A DNA stretch of 64,000 nucleotides from an uncultured Schlesneria sp. GTDB lineage: Bacteria; Planctomycetota; Planctomycetia; Planctomycetales; Planctomycetaceae. Below, piece by piece: positions 7,872 to 16,150 of the stretch. The stretch spans positions 62,001-126,000 of the forward strand of contig CAIVEI010000051.1 of the NCBI GenBank assembly GCA_903904835.1, written 5' to 3'. Under the pieces are notes generated by a model, which saw only the letters and a program-made list of their open reading frames with translations, ran no database searches and was not told where the DNA came from. The position numbers were made by a program, and so were the translations under genes. Each line of letters opens with the position of its first letter. Within the stretch, counting starts at the first letter, position 1.

Positions 7872-8771
7872 CCATTTGAAGGCCAGAACTATCGTGGGTT
7901 CTTCCACGGGTACGACTACTCGGCGGCACTCGACGCTAACGCCGCCAACGTGCTCAGGGTGTATCTGAGGGCGATCGAACATTTGTTGGACGTCGGGCAG
8001 AACGTGGGCGAAGAGGCGAAGCAGATCACTCCTCACTTGGCATTTTTCCAGCGGATCGCCGCGATGATCCGTAAACGGCTGGCAGATGACGCCGAGCCGA
8101 CGCCGGGCGGAGGTGGATCGCGAGACATCGATGCCGCCGTGAGGCAGGTGATCGGCGACGCGGTCGAAGCGGGTGAAGTGATCGACCTGTTCGCGGCGGC
8201 GGGCCTGGACGCGGCACGGCTGGACATCCTCAGCGAGGATTTTCTCGATCGAGTCAGCGCATTGGTGCACAAGAACCTGGCGCTGGAGACACTGCGGAAA
8301 CTGCTCACCGACCAGATCCAGATCAGTGAGCGGACGAACCTCGTGCAGGTACAAAAATTCCGCGAGGCGCTGGAGAAGGCGATGCTCAGCTACACGAACA
8401 AGCAGATCACCACGGCCGAGATGATCACCAAGCTGCTGGAACTGGCGAAGTGGGTGCGGGAGGCGAAACAGCACGGGAACGACCTGGGGCTGAGCACCGA
8501 GGAAGTCGCATTTTATGACGCGTTGGCGGAAAACGGATCGGCGAAAGAAGTGATGAAGTCCGACCAGCTTCGCCTGATGGCTCGTGAATTGGCCGAGATG
8601 GTCAAGAAGATGCCGAAGCTCGACTGGACGCAGCGGGAATCGGTTCGGGCAGACCTGCGTCGCAAGGTCCGAAGGTTGCTTGCCATGTACGGGTATCCGC
8701 CGGACCTGTCGGAAGATGCGACGCAGCTTGTGCTGAAGCAGGCGGAACTGTCGACGGAGGCGGGTGTGTAA
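7872..8771 (+). pseudogene. C-terminal remnant of type I restriction HsdR
   Basis: About 300 codons that match the C-terminal helical part (DUF3387 region) of type I restriction-modification R subunits. It begins with an FFHGYDYS segment and continues through ITTAEMITKLLELAKWVREA, typical of HsdR ends that bind the methyltransferase core. The endonuclease and motor domains are absent, and there are no hsdM or hsdS genes. The frame is open from the stop of the helicase remnant; internal starts (TTG near 7950) could make a 273-residue protein, but no role is likely. Base composition is clearly more GC-rich than its neighbours, which supports foreign origin. Confidence 0.82.
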
Positions 8772-8920
8772 TCGACGTTGAATGCGTGATAGCAATCATC
8801 TGTCTGCATGCACGGAAAACGATTTTCCTGCGCACCTTCCAAACGTTAAAAATGTATCTGTGTGTTTCTATTGACTAACGATATTTGTTATTGTAGTTTT
8901 ATGTCGCTTATTGCGAAGAG

Positions 8921-8981
8921 GCGGCAAAGCGCCGAGAGCATATGAAGTGGAAAGTAGAAAGGCGACAGCCGCTGCGAGCGG
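8921..8981. repeat. Dispersed repeat, copy 1
   Basis: Begins GCGGCAAAGCGCCGAG and ends GCCGCTGCGAGCGG. The outer words match the copy at 9144-9184, with a longer middle. The two outer words are partly complementary (GCGGC and GCCGC), so the unit can fold. Confidence 0.6.
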
Positions 8982-9037
8982 ATTATCACTTTCTCCTAGC
9001 GCACTTGCTGGCCTTTTCGGCCCGGCTGGCCTGCGGA

Positions 9038-9086
9038 ACAAAAGCGGGACAGGCACGTCGAAGCTCGGAGCCAGTCCCGGTTTTGT
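9038..9086. repeat. REP-like imperfect palindrome
   Basis: Arms 9038-9054 and 9070-9086 pair over 17 positions with two mismatches (ACAAAAGCGGGACAGGC against GCCAGTCCCGGTTTTGT) around a 15-base loop. The GGGACAGGC / GCCAGTCCC core resembles bacterial REP elements moved by REP-associated transposases. No such transposase gene is in the window. Confidence 0.6.
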
Positions 9087-9143
9087 TCTGAGGACGACAA
9101 TTGATCATTGACAATTTGGAAAACAAATTTCATACGGACCGCG

Positions 9144-9184
9144 GCGGCGAAGCGCCGAGCGAGTTGAGAGCCGCTGCAAGCGGT
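9144..9184. repeat. Dispersed repeat, copy 2
   Basis: GCGGCGAAGCGCCGAG followed closely by GCCGCTGCAAGCGG; shorter spacing than the copy at 8921-8981. Together the two copies flank the REP-like palindrome. Confidence 0.6.
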
Positions 9185-9212
9185 TGGCCAGGAGCTGCCG
9201 GTCCATGAGCCC

Positions 9213-9249
9213 GAGGAACTTTTTTGACACTTCCGACGTCAAGTTCCTC
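9213..9249. repeat. Imperfect hairpin
   Basis: GAGGAAC at 9213 pairs with GTTCCTC ending at 9249, and inner TTGAC pairs with GTCAA, leaving a TTTT bulge. No gene ends here, so it is more likely part of the repeat scar than a terminator. Confidence 0.45.
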
Positions 9250-9370
9250 AAGTGTAGAAAGATCAGGCCATCGGGTTCCGTTCTTGGTCCGATCTACTTA
9301 CCAATTTCGACTTATCAACTTTCTGCCGTTTCGGCTGCCCGGCTCGCCTGTGATAATCGATGGGATTCGA

Positions 9371-9400
9371 ACTCGAACAAACTCGAACAAACTCGAACAC
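9371..9400. repeat. 10-bp tandem repeat, three units
   Basis: Three consecutive copies of ACTCGAACAA, the last ending in C. Simple short tandem repeat in non-coding DNA. Confidence 0.8.
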
Positions 9401-9535
9401 GCCAAAAAACGGACGGAAAATCGCCAAAGCGCTATGAATTACGAGGAATGGTCGAAGTCGATCAAACTTGATCAAACTGTGACGCCAAATTTCGCGGCGG
9501 CGGAACTGCAGTGGAATAAAAGAGAAGACGGATTT

Positions 9536-9583
9536 TACCACGGAGACACTGAGGTCACGGAGAAGAATTCCAATGTTGGAATT
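9536..9583. repeat. CCACGGAGACAC-type repeat fragment plus small palindrome
   Basis: The stretch 9536-9566 has the periodic CACGGAGACACTGAGG pattern known from dispersed intergenic repeats in several bacterial phyla (recalled, not searched). It is followed at 9566-9583 by the perfect palindrome AATTCCAATGTTGGAATT. It lies ~60 bases beyond the oxidoreductase stop at 9646. Confidence 0.5.
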
Positions 9584-9645
9584 TCAGAGAATTGCTCCTC
9601 ATTCGAGAATTTGCATTTATCCAATCCCACGGTCTAAGTCGAAAG

Positions 9646-10986
9646 TCAGCTCAATCCCATGACTTCCCAGCCTTTGCGGGGTGGTCGACGAATCAACCGA
9701 GCGGCCTCTGGCTTATTCGTGAACTGTAGTTTAGCGGCGTTCCATTCGAGTGTCTCGTTCGGAAAGAATGTTGCGACACCGCCGAGAAGTACGCTTTCCG
9801 TGAGTGGCCCGGAATATCCGAAATGAGTCGACGTTGTCCCCTTCCCCTGCACGGCGTCAACAAACTGATGCCAGTGATTGATGTCAGCCAGTTGTGGCCT
9901 TGGGTAATCCTTAAACTGGTCTTCCGGAAGTAACACGGGCATATCGACGTGAGGCAATAACATCGCCCCTTTTTCCCCGATAAACAACGAGCCTTGATCG
10001 GGGAGCGGTCGATCTTTCAGATGCATGGAAATGAGCTCAGGGGATGGCCGCTGATCTCCGTCGTACCAGGTAATCGGAACTACTGGACCGATCGTCTGTT
10101 TCGTCTGAGGAAAGGTCAGATGCACTAGGGCATTATTTGCCCAGTTATGAGCGGTCGGGGCTGGACCGGTGGACCGCAATGTCAGCGGTGCGGTTAGTTC
10201 CAACGCTTTGAAGACCGGATCGAAGATGTGGCAGCCCATGTCGCCGAACGTCCCGGTCCCGAAATCGAGTCGCTTTCGCCAGTTGCCGGGATGGTAATAG
10301 CCGTTCCCGATAAACGGACGAGATTCACAAACGCCCAACCATTGATCCCAGTCGAAGTTGGCGGGAACAGGATCAGTTCGATCAGGTCGCGCGGTTTCAT
10401 CGCCCCATTTTTTGCTGCTCCACGAATGGACGCTTTGTACTTTGCCGATTGCACCCCCTTGAATCAGTTGTACTGCAGACCGATAAGCCGGATGCGAATG
10501 AATCTGGATTCCCATCTGGGTCACCAGCTTCTTTTCCGCAGCGACCTCAGCCAATCTTCTGGAGTCGTAGACGTCATGCGTCAGTGGCTTTTGGCCATAA
10601 ACGTTTAGCCCGCGCTGCAATGACGCCATGGCCAGTGACGCATGCATGTGATCCGGTGTGGAAACGTTGACCGAATCAAGATAGGCGTGCTCTTTATCGA
10701 GCAACTGTCGCCAATCCTGGTAGACGCGAATATCTGGGAATTTTTTCTTTAATTCTTCCGCTCGCCCCAGGTCAACATCCGCGACGGCGATCAGTTTTGC
10801 TTTCGGATGACTGGCAATTTGCGAAAGGTCGGCACCGGCCATTCCTGACGCACCAAAACTGGCATGCCGGACGACGTCGTTAGGGGATGCTGCTCGTAAG
10901 TCTCGGATAAACACAGGAGCGGCAAAGGTGCCCAATGCCGCTTGCTTCAGAAAGGACCGACGATTCGAACGAGATACCTGTGACAT
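9646..10986 (-). CDS. Gfo/Idh/MocA-family oxidoreductase, Tat-exported
   Basis: 446-residue NAD(P)-dependent dehydrogenase of the Gfo/Idh/MocA family. A twin-arginine signal is at the N-terminus (residues 8-16, NRRSFLKQA, then a hydrophobic stretch). The Rossmann part follows (VRHASFGASGMAG, then KLIAVADVDLGRAEEL), with the VSTPDHMHASLAM loop and the YGQKPLTHDVYDSRRLAEVA segment that carries the catalytic-type Lys-Pro. The C-terminal half is the alpha/beta substrate-binding domain common in planctomycete members of this family. The sugar substrate is unknown. Tat export with a bound cofactor is typical of these planctomycete paralogues. It follows pyrF by 47 bases but probably is not functionally linked. 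Confidence 0.92.
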   Translation of the reverse strand: MSQVSRSNRRSFLKQAALGTFAAPVFIRDLRAASPNDVVRHASFGASGMAGADLSQIASHPKAKLIAVADVDLGRAEELKKKFPDIRVYQDWRQLLDKEHAYLDSVNVSTPDHMHASLAMASLQRGLNVYGQKPLTHDVYDSRRLAEVAAEKKLVTQMGIQIHSHPAYRSAVQLIQGGAIGKVQSVHSWSSKKWGDETARPDRTDPVPANFDWDQWLGVCESRPFIGNGYYHPGNWRKRLDFGTGTFGDMGCHIFDPVFKALELTAPLTLRSTGPAPTAHNWANNALVHLTFPQTKQTIGPVVPITWYDGDQRPSPELISMHLKDRPLPDQGSLFIGEKGAMLLPHVDMPVLLPEDQFKDYPRPQLADINHWHQFVDAVQGKGTTSTHFGYSGPLTESVLLGGVATFFPNETLEWNAAKLQFTNKPEAARLIRRPPRKGWEVMGLS

Positions 10987-11033
10987 TACAGAGCCTTTCG
11001 AGAATTGAACGAAACAATCACATGAAATGAGGT

Positions 11034-11975
11034 CTATATCAGTTTTCCTGCCGTCGTATTTGCCGTCAGATCGGCAATCATCCGTTTTGTCGCGGCCTCA
11101 GCGGCCGCTTCCCATTTTCGAGGGCCAAATTCTTCCGCATACGGTTCCAGCTTGTAGGCGAAATTGATCCCGCGCGAGTTGTTAACGACGGCTCCCAATC
11201 CCGTTTCCTGAAACGCGGGGGCGACGTCGGCAGCCGCGCCACCCTGACTGCCGTAACCGGGAATCAAGAACGGAACATGTGGCATTGAAGCCCGCAGTTC
11301 GACCAGTTCACGTGGGTAGGTGGCTCCGACGACCGCTCCAACACAACCAAATCCGTCTTCTGCTGTCTCCAGAGCGAGTTCTTCCACCACCCGAGCAACA
11401 TGTTGATAGATCGTCGTTCCACCTGCGTTTTGATCCTGGAACGACGCAGAACCGGGATTGCTGGTTTTGACCAGTACATAGATCCCTGCCCCACGCTCTT
11501 TTGCAATCTTGATGAATGGCTCAAGCGTATCTCGTCCGAGATAGGGATTGACGGTCAGAGCGTCGGATTGCCACAAGGCCGCCTTCGGATCGGAGCCGGC
11601 AAGATAGCCTCTGGCATAGGCTTCTGCCGTTGTGCCGATATCGCCTCGTTTCGCGTCACAGATCACGATCAAGCCCTTCGATCGTGCATAACGGATCACG
11701 CGAGAGAGCGCCAGGCAGCCATCTGGACCCCATTCCTCAAAAAATGCCGACTGTGGTTTGACGGCGGGAACCAGCGGTGAGACGACGTCGATCAGACGGA
11801 CACAGAACTCTTCGAACGCTGCCGCCGCTTGTGCCACGGGGTCATCGTGTTCGTCTCTGGCATGTCGCAAAACATCCGGTGGAAGCTGATCCAGCCTGGG
11901 GTCAAGACCGACCAGTACGGGTGTTTGTTTGGCTTTGATTGCGGCGTGCAATCGTGTTGCGTAATGGTTACTCAT
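11034..11975 (-). CDS. pyrF: Orotidine 5'-phosphate decarboxylase (type 2)
   Basis: 313-residue OMP decarboxylase, last step of UMP synthesis in the cytoplasm. The N-terminus has the type 2 signature [14 protein letters not shown], and the catalytic D-x-K-x2-D motif is present as DAKRGDIG near residue 105. The phosphate-binding end has [12 protein letters not shown]. Length fits the longer type 2 (archaeal/myxobacterial-like) group, not the ~230-residue type 1. The start overlaps the end of the upstream membrane-protein gene by 8 bases, so the two are translated together, and purC lies just before that. Confidence 0.95.
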   Translation of the reverse strand: MSNHYATRLHAAIKAKQTPVLVGLDPRLDQLPPDVLRHARDEHDDPVAQAAAAFEEFCVRLIDVVSPLVPAVKPQSAFFEEWGPDGCLALSRVIRYARSKGLIVICDAKRGDIGTTAEAYARGYLAGSDPKAALWQSDALTVNPYLGRDTLEPFIKIAKERGAGIYVLVKTSNPGSASFQDQNAGGTTIYQHVARVVEELALETAEDGFGCVGAVVGATYPRELVELRASMPHVPFLIPGYGSQGGAAADVAPAFQETGLGAVVNNSRGINFAYKLEPYAEEFGPRKWEAAAEAATKRMIADLTANTTAGKLI

Positions 11976-12426
11976 TCGTCAGACGACTTTCGTCATAAGC
12001 AGGCGGGAAAATGTCTTGCTCGCGTTCAGCCTCTATCTTCGGACGGTCTTGCAGTAGACGCAATTCTGAAAGGAACCAATATCCGCAACTCAGATAAAGT
12101 CCGATGACAATTTCGCGTCCGAAATGAGCCCCCAATGTGAACCACCATCGTTGGCCCCTCGCCTGAACGTACATTGTCAACAGCACGAACAAGATCACAC
12201 CAGCGAGTGAGCTCCAGATCTTAAACGCTGGTCGAGGATAAGCGATCATCAGCTTCATCAGCAGCCATCCGACCAACCAGGTTGCGATGACAATCCCGAC
12301 CGCAATGGGCCAGATTCCTTTACGCGCATCAAACCTGAACTGAAAGACCATGAACAGGATCATCACCAGAATTTGCAGACGCATCCACCACGACATCAGG
12401 CTGAAGAATAAAGTCAGGCGTCTCAC
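11968..12426 (-). CDS. Hypothetical membrane protein between purC and pyrF
   Basis: 152-residue protein with about four hydrophobic helices (roughly residues 15-30, 38-60, 68-88, 100-118) and a polar C-terminal tail. No family recognised. The reading starts with GTG at 12426; internal ATGs 10-14 codons in could also serve. Its end overlaps pyrF and its start is 9 bases after purC, so it is firmly within that operon. Inner-membrane location is inferred from hydrophobicity only. Confidence 0.75.
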   Translation of the reverse strand: MRRLTLFFSLMSWWMRLQILVMILFMVFQFRFDARKGIWPIAVGIVIATWLVGWLLMKLMIAYPRPAFKIWSSLAGVILFVLLTMYVQARGQRWWFTLGAHFGREIVIGLYLSCGYWFLSELRLLQDRPKIEAEREQDIFPPAYDESRLTNE

Positions 12427-12435
12427 AGCAGTATC

Positions 12436-13320
12436 TCATCTCCAGGGAAATGTCGTTCCCGTCAGACGCTCGTAAGCATCGATGTACTTATCGCGAGTCC
12501 CTTCCACAACACGTTCGGGAAGTGCGGGCGGCGGGCTGTTCTTGTCCCATGAGGTTGTTTCCAACCAGTCCCGTACGAATTGCTTGTCAAAACTCGGTTG
12601 CGATTTGCCAGGTGAGAATTGGTCGGCTGGCCAGAACCGCGAGCTGTCTGGCGTCAACACCTCGTCGATCAGGATGATGGAGTCGTTAACGACTCCGAAC
12701 TCAAATTTTGTATCGGCGATAATGATTCCACGCGCCTTCGCGTATTCGGCGGCCTTGGTGTAGACCTGCATGCTGAACTCACGTAACCGGACCGCGTGCT
12801 CGTCACCGATGATTGTCGACATTCGTTCAAACGAGATGTTTTCGTCGTGGCCGGTTTCTGCTTTCGTGGCGGGAGTAAAAATCGGGTTCGGCAATCGGTC
12901 GCTTTCGCGTAATCCTGATGGCAATGAAAGTCCGCAAACCGTTTGGCTCGACTTGTATTCTTTCCAGCCTGAACCGGACAGATAACCTCGCACGACGCAT
13001 TCGATTGGAAAGACTTTCGTTTTCCTGACAACCATGCTGCGGCCTTCCAACGCTGCGATATCGGTACCGTCGGGCAGCGAAAGGTCAGCCGGATTCATGC
13101 TTAACAAGTGGTGTGGCACCTGCAGCAGGTCAAACCAGAATCGGCTTAGTTGCGTCAGCACACGTCCCTTATCAGGGATGCCGGTCGGAAGGATCCAGTC
13201 GAACGCACTAATTCGATCGGTTGCCACAATCAGCAGCCTATCGCCGAAATCGTAGACGTCTCGAACTTTGCCGCGAATCGGAATTTGACCGGGGATCTCA
13301 CTTTGCAGTAGTGGATTCAT
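12436..13320 (-). CDS. purC: SAICAR synthetase (phosphoribosylaminoimidazole-succinocarboxamide synthase)
   Basis: 294-residue enzyme joining aspartate to CAIR with ATP in purine synthesis. Family marks are [26 protein letters not shown] at residues 17-43, the [16 protein letters not shown] segment, [17 protein letters not shown], and [11 protein letters not shown] followed by [15 protein letters not shown]. Length agrees with the longer, yeast-like branch of PurC. It heads a three-gene operon with a membrane gene and pyrF, combining purine and pyrimidine steps. The ~270 bases upstream, shared with a divergent gene, should hold its promoter. Confidence 0.97.
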   Translation of the reverse strand: MNPLLQSEIPGQIPIRGKVRDVYDFGDRLLIVATDRISAFDWILPTGIPDKGRVLTQLSRFWFDLLQVPHHLLSMNPADLSLPDGTDIAALEGRSMVVRKTKVFPIECVVRGYLSGSGWKEYKSSQTVCGLSLPSGLRESDRLPNPIFTPATKAETGHDENISFERMSTIIGDEHAVRLREFSMQVYTKAAEYAKARGIIIADTKFEFGVVNDSIILIDEVLTPDSSRFWPADQFSPGKSQPSFDKQFVRDWLETTSWDKNSPPPALPERVVEGTRDKYIDAYERLTGTTFPWR

Positions 13321-13592
13321 AGGGTGACGGCATCTTCAGAGGAACGTTCGAAATGAAAAACATTTTGTTACTGGAATTTCCAAAAAAGACTACCAGACGT
13401 CGGACTGGTTGAACAACGTACGCGGCAGTACTACACTGATATTTGGTGGTTCGGTCCGCTAAACATCCGTTTTTATTTTTCCCATGTTCACACCGGTTTG
13501 TTTGATTGCAATGTTCCTACAGTCGTAGGCTTTAAGGTCGCAGACATGCCGGATTTTGATTTTCTTTCTCTAACAAGCAGGCCGGTGCAGCG

Positions 13593-15089
13593 ATGGGGTT
13601 GATTCGGTTTGCTGTCTACCCCGTTAACCTGCTCAGTGACTGGCCAGAAGTTCATGCGGGATATTTAACAGGTGCCGATGGACGAATCTTTCCAACTCGG
13701 ATCGAGATCCTTAATAACATCGTGGGTTGTCGGCGAACTTCTTCGGAAAGTGCCAAATTTCATGTTGTCTGGACGGTTCAGGGATTTGGTCGCATCGTCA
13801 TCCCGACAGCTTCGTTGCCGGAGCGAGAAGAGCCTTACCTCTTGGCCGTTGAACTTGCTCGTGGAAAGATCGTTCAAGTTCGAAATCAGTCGGCTCAATG
13901 GGAACTGGCTGGGCTAAAAATTCCGCCGGAATTCAATGATCCAAATCGAGCCGCACACCGCGCCTTCTCTCGTGCTGCCGCGTCACAGACTCAGCCGGAA
14001 GAATCCAGTGCACTGGCGAACGATGCCATCCGATATGCCTGCGAGGCTGCGGAAATTCTGACGCGATCATACGCGGCCCAGGCATTAGCCGGTCGGCTAC
14101 AACGGTTCGGAACTCTTCCAGTCTCGATCGGCTGTGAATTGATGGGAGCGATCCCATCAGCACCGGATTCCGAGCTTTTCAATGAAATGTTCAACTCGGC
14201 CACCGTCTCGATTCCGTGGACCACGATTGAGGAAGTCGAAGGTGAGTACAACTGGGACTCGACCGATCGGCAAATCGAATGGTGCGAATCACAAAAGCAG
14301 ATGGTTCGCGGCGGCCCTTTGCTTGATCTTGGTCCTGGCGGCTTGCCGGCCTGGCTGGCTCGCTGGGAGCACGATGTCTTTAACCTGCAAAGCTTTGTTT
14401 GTGATTTTGTGGAAACCGCAATCTCCCGGTATTTCGGTCGCATCCACGTATGGGAAATCTGCAGTCGGATCAACACGGGTGGAGTCCTGAACTTGACCGA
14501 AGAGAGTCGCCTCACTCTGGCCGCTCGAGTTTTCGACGTGGCCCGGCAGGTTGATGAAGACGCTCAACTGGTTGTTCGTGTCGATCAGCCTTGGGGTGAC
14601 TATCAGTCGAGAGGCCAGCTCCGACTGTCGCCGCTGCAAGTCGTCGACGCCTTGCTTCGATCCGGTGTCGGCTTATCGGGTGTGAATCTTGAAATTGCCA
14701 ACGGCTTTAAATCGTTCGGATCGGCCAGACGCGACCTGCTGGAATGTTCGCGATTGATTGATGCCTGGACGATCTTGGACATCCCGATCTTCGTGACACT
14801 GGCTTGTCCTTCATCGGTCAGTCCTGATCCAAAAGCTCGTTCGCAAATCAATGTGAATCCGCGCGTCTGGGACGGTCCTTGCGACGAAGATCAACAGGCA
14901 AAATGGCTGAACCTGATGCTCGAACTGCTGGTAGCCAAGCCTCGCGTCGCGGGTGTCTTTTTCCCTCATTTTTCTGATGCTGATCCTCACAGTCTTCCCA
15001 ATGCGGGACTTTTGCGTACCGATGGGAGCCCCAAGCCGATCGTTGAGCAAATCATTGCCCAGCGACTGAATCATCGTCGCAAAGCTTGA
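13593..15089 (+). CDS. GH10-like TIM-barrel protein without catalytic glutamates
   Basis: 498-residue protein. The N-terminal ~170 residues form a beta-rich or linker domain of unknown type. From about residue 195 it resembles glycoside hydrolase family 10: the WTTIEEVEGEYNWDSTDRQIEWC segment equals the xylanase entry helix, and WEICSRINT stands where active GH10 enzymes have W-D-V-V-N-E. The acid/base Glu is thus replaced (Arg), and the nucleophile strand reads IPIFVTLACPSS instead of a T-E-L-D pattern. It is probably a non-hydrolytic carbohydrate-binding or rewired barrel of a planctomycete-type family. No signal peptide is visible. It precedes an MDR reductase by 17 bases. Confidence 0.75.
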   Translation: MGLIRFAVYPVNLLSDWPEVHAGYLTGADGRIFPTRIEILNNIVGCRRTSSESAKFHVVWTVQGFGRIVIPTASLPEREEPYLLAVELARGKIVQVRNQSAQWELAGLKIPPEFNDPNRAAHRAFSRAAASQTQPEESSALANDAIRYACEAAEILTRSYAAQALAGRLQRFGTLPVSIGCELMGAIPSAPDSELFNEMFNSATVSIPWTTIEEVEGEYNWDSTDRQIEWCESQKQMVRGGPLLDLGPGGLPAWLARWEHDVFNLQSFVCDFVETAISRYFGRIHVWEICSRINTGGVLNLTEESRLTLAARVFDVARQVDEDAQLVVRVDQPWGDYQSRGQLRLSPLQVVDALLRSGVGLSGVNLEIANGFKSFGSARRDLLECSRLIDAWTILDIPIFVTLACPSSVSPDPKARSQINVNPRVWDGPCDEDQQAKWLNLMLELLVAKPRVAGVFFPHFSDADPHSLPNAGLLRTDGSPKPIVEQIIAQRLNHRRKA

Positions 15090-15106
15090 ATGACGGGTGT
15101 TTTATC

Positions 15107-16093
15107 ATGCACGCTCTTGTCACTTCACCGCCAGGCGGCTGGCCTAACACACAACTTAGCCAAATCGAGTTGCGGGAGGGTCGGCCCGTTGATGTTCTTG
15201 TCAGGATTCACGCAGTCGGTCTGAACCCTGCCGACAATTTCCAGATCGAAGGAAAATATCCCGGCGGACCCAAGCCGCCGTTTATTCCCGGTCGTGACGC
15301 CTGCGGCGTTGTTGTTCGAGGTGACAGCCTCGGGAAATGGCAACCGGGTGATGTGGTCGTGGTGCTCCAATCCTCAACCACCGATCTCACGAACGGAACT
15401 CTCTGCGAGCAGCAATGGATCGCGGCAGAAAATCTGGCTCGAAAGCCGGAAGCGTGGACCGATGCCGAAGCAGCGGCCGCTCCGCTTGTGTTTCATACGG
15501 CCTGGAAAGCCCTGTTTGATTTGGGTGGCCTGAAGTCGGGCCAGTCAGTCGTCGTCACCGGAGCTTCCGGCGGGGTCGGACTTGCCGCAGTTCAATTAGC
15601 TAACTCCGTCGGAGCGACCGTCGTCGCCCTGTCCCGTTCCGACGCAAAGCGGTCGCAACTTCACGAGATCGGAGCACACCATGTTTTCGCTCCCGATGAC
15701 CCGCATTTAAAGGAAAAAATCTGCGATGCCGTGAAGGCCAAGGGAGTTTCACTTGTGATTGAAAATGTCGGCGGCACGTCACTTGCGACGTCAGTCCACT
15801 TGCTTGGTCTACACGGACGAGTCAGCGTTGTGGGTGTGCTCGGTGGAGTCGAAGGAACAATTCCAATTCCGGCTCTGATGTTCAAACGAGCTTCAATTCA
15901 TGGAGTCCTTGTCACGGACGACACTCCGCAACAGGCACGATCGGCATGGGAGCAGATCGTGACCTTGATGAACCACACCCAGTCCCGCCCGATCATCGAC
16001 AAACGATTTCCGCTGAAGGACGTGGCAGCCGCATTCGAAAAATTATGCGAAAACGTGTTCGGCAAAGTGATCGTCGAAATCCCGCCGGTGTGA
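15107..16093 (+). CDS. Zinc-free MDR-family NADPH:quinone reductase-like enzyme
   Basis: 328-residue medium-chain dehydrogenase/reductase. The N-terminal GroES-like domain has VRIHAVGLNPADNFQIEG and the PFIPGRDACGVV stretch. The nucleotide domain has TGASGGVGLAAVQLANSVGA, with Ser and Lys downstream fitting NADPH. No catalytic or structural zinc cysteines are present, so it belongs to the quinone oxidoreductase/zeta-crystallin branch. I chose the ATG at 15107 because residues after it match the family start; an upstream TTG at 15086 overlaps the preceding stop. Substrate unknown. Confidence 0.88.
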   Translation: MHALVTSPPGGWPNTQLSQIELREGRPVDVLVRIHAVGLNPADNFQIEGKYPGGPKPPFIPGRDACGVVVRGDSLGKWQPGDVVVVLQSSTTDLTNGTLCEQQWIAAENLARKPEAWTDAEAAAAPLVFHTAWKALFDLGGLKSGQSVVVTGASGGVGLAAVQLANSVGATVVALSRSDAKRSQLHEIGAHHVFAPDDPHLKEKICDAVKAKGVSLVIENVGGTSLATSVHLLGLHGRVSVVGVLGGVEGTIPIPALMFKRASIHGVLVTDDTPQQARSAWEQIVTLMNHTQSRPIIDKRFPLKDVAAAFEKLCENVFGKVIVEIPPV

Positions 16094-16150
16094 ACCAATC
16101 AAGGGAATGGATACCCACTCGCGTGCGACAAAACTTATTTGATGATCAGT

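Larger units (their letters stand above)
8772..9645. other. Repeat-rich non-coding scar
   Basis: About 870 bases without a supportable gene. It contains two related GC-rich direct repeats, a long imperfect hairpin, a second hairpin, a 10-bp tandem repeat and a fragment of a CCACGGAGACAC-type dispersed repeat, each listed separately. Open frames here are shadows of the repeats. Confidence 0.65.

Noticed and set aside
7821-8842. Long minus-strand frames opposite the HsdR remnant
   Set aside because: They are Arg/His/Leu-rich mirror frames of a GC-rich coding sequence; the plus strand carries the recognisable HsdR pattern.
9355-9385. GGGATTCGAAC resembling the T-arm of a tRNA on the minus strand
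   Set aside because: The flanking bases do not pair to form a T-stem, and no anticodon or acceptor arms could be built around it.
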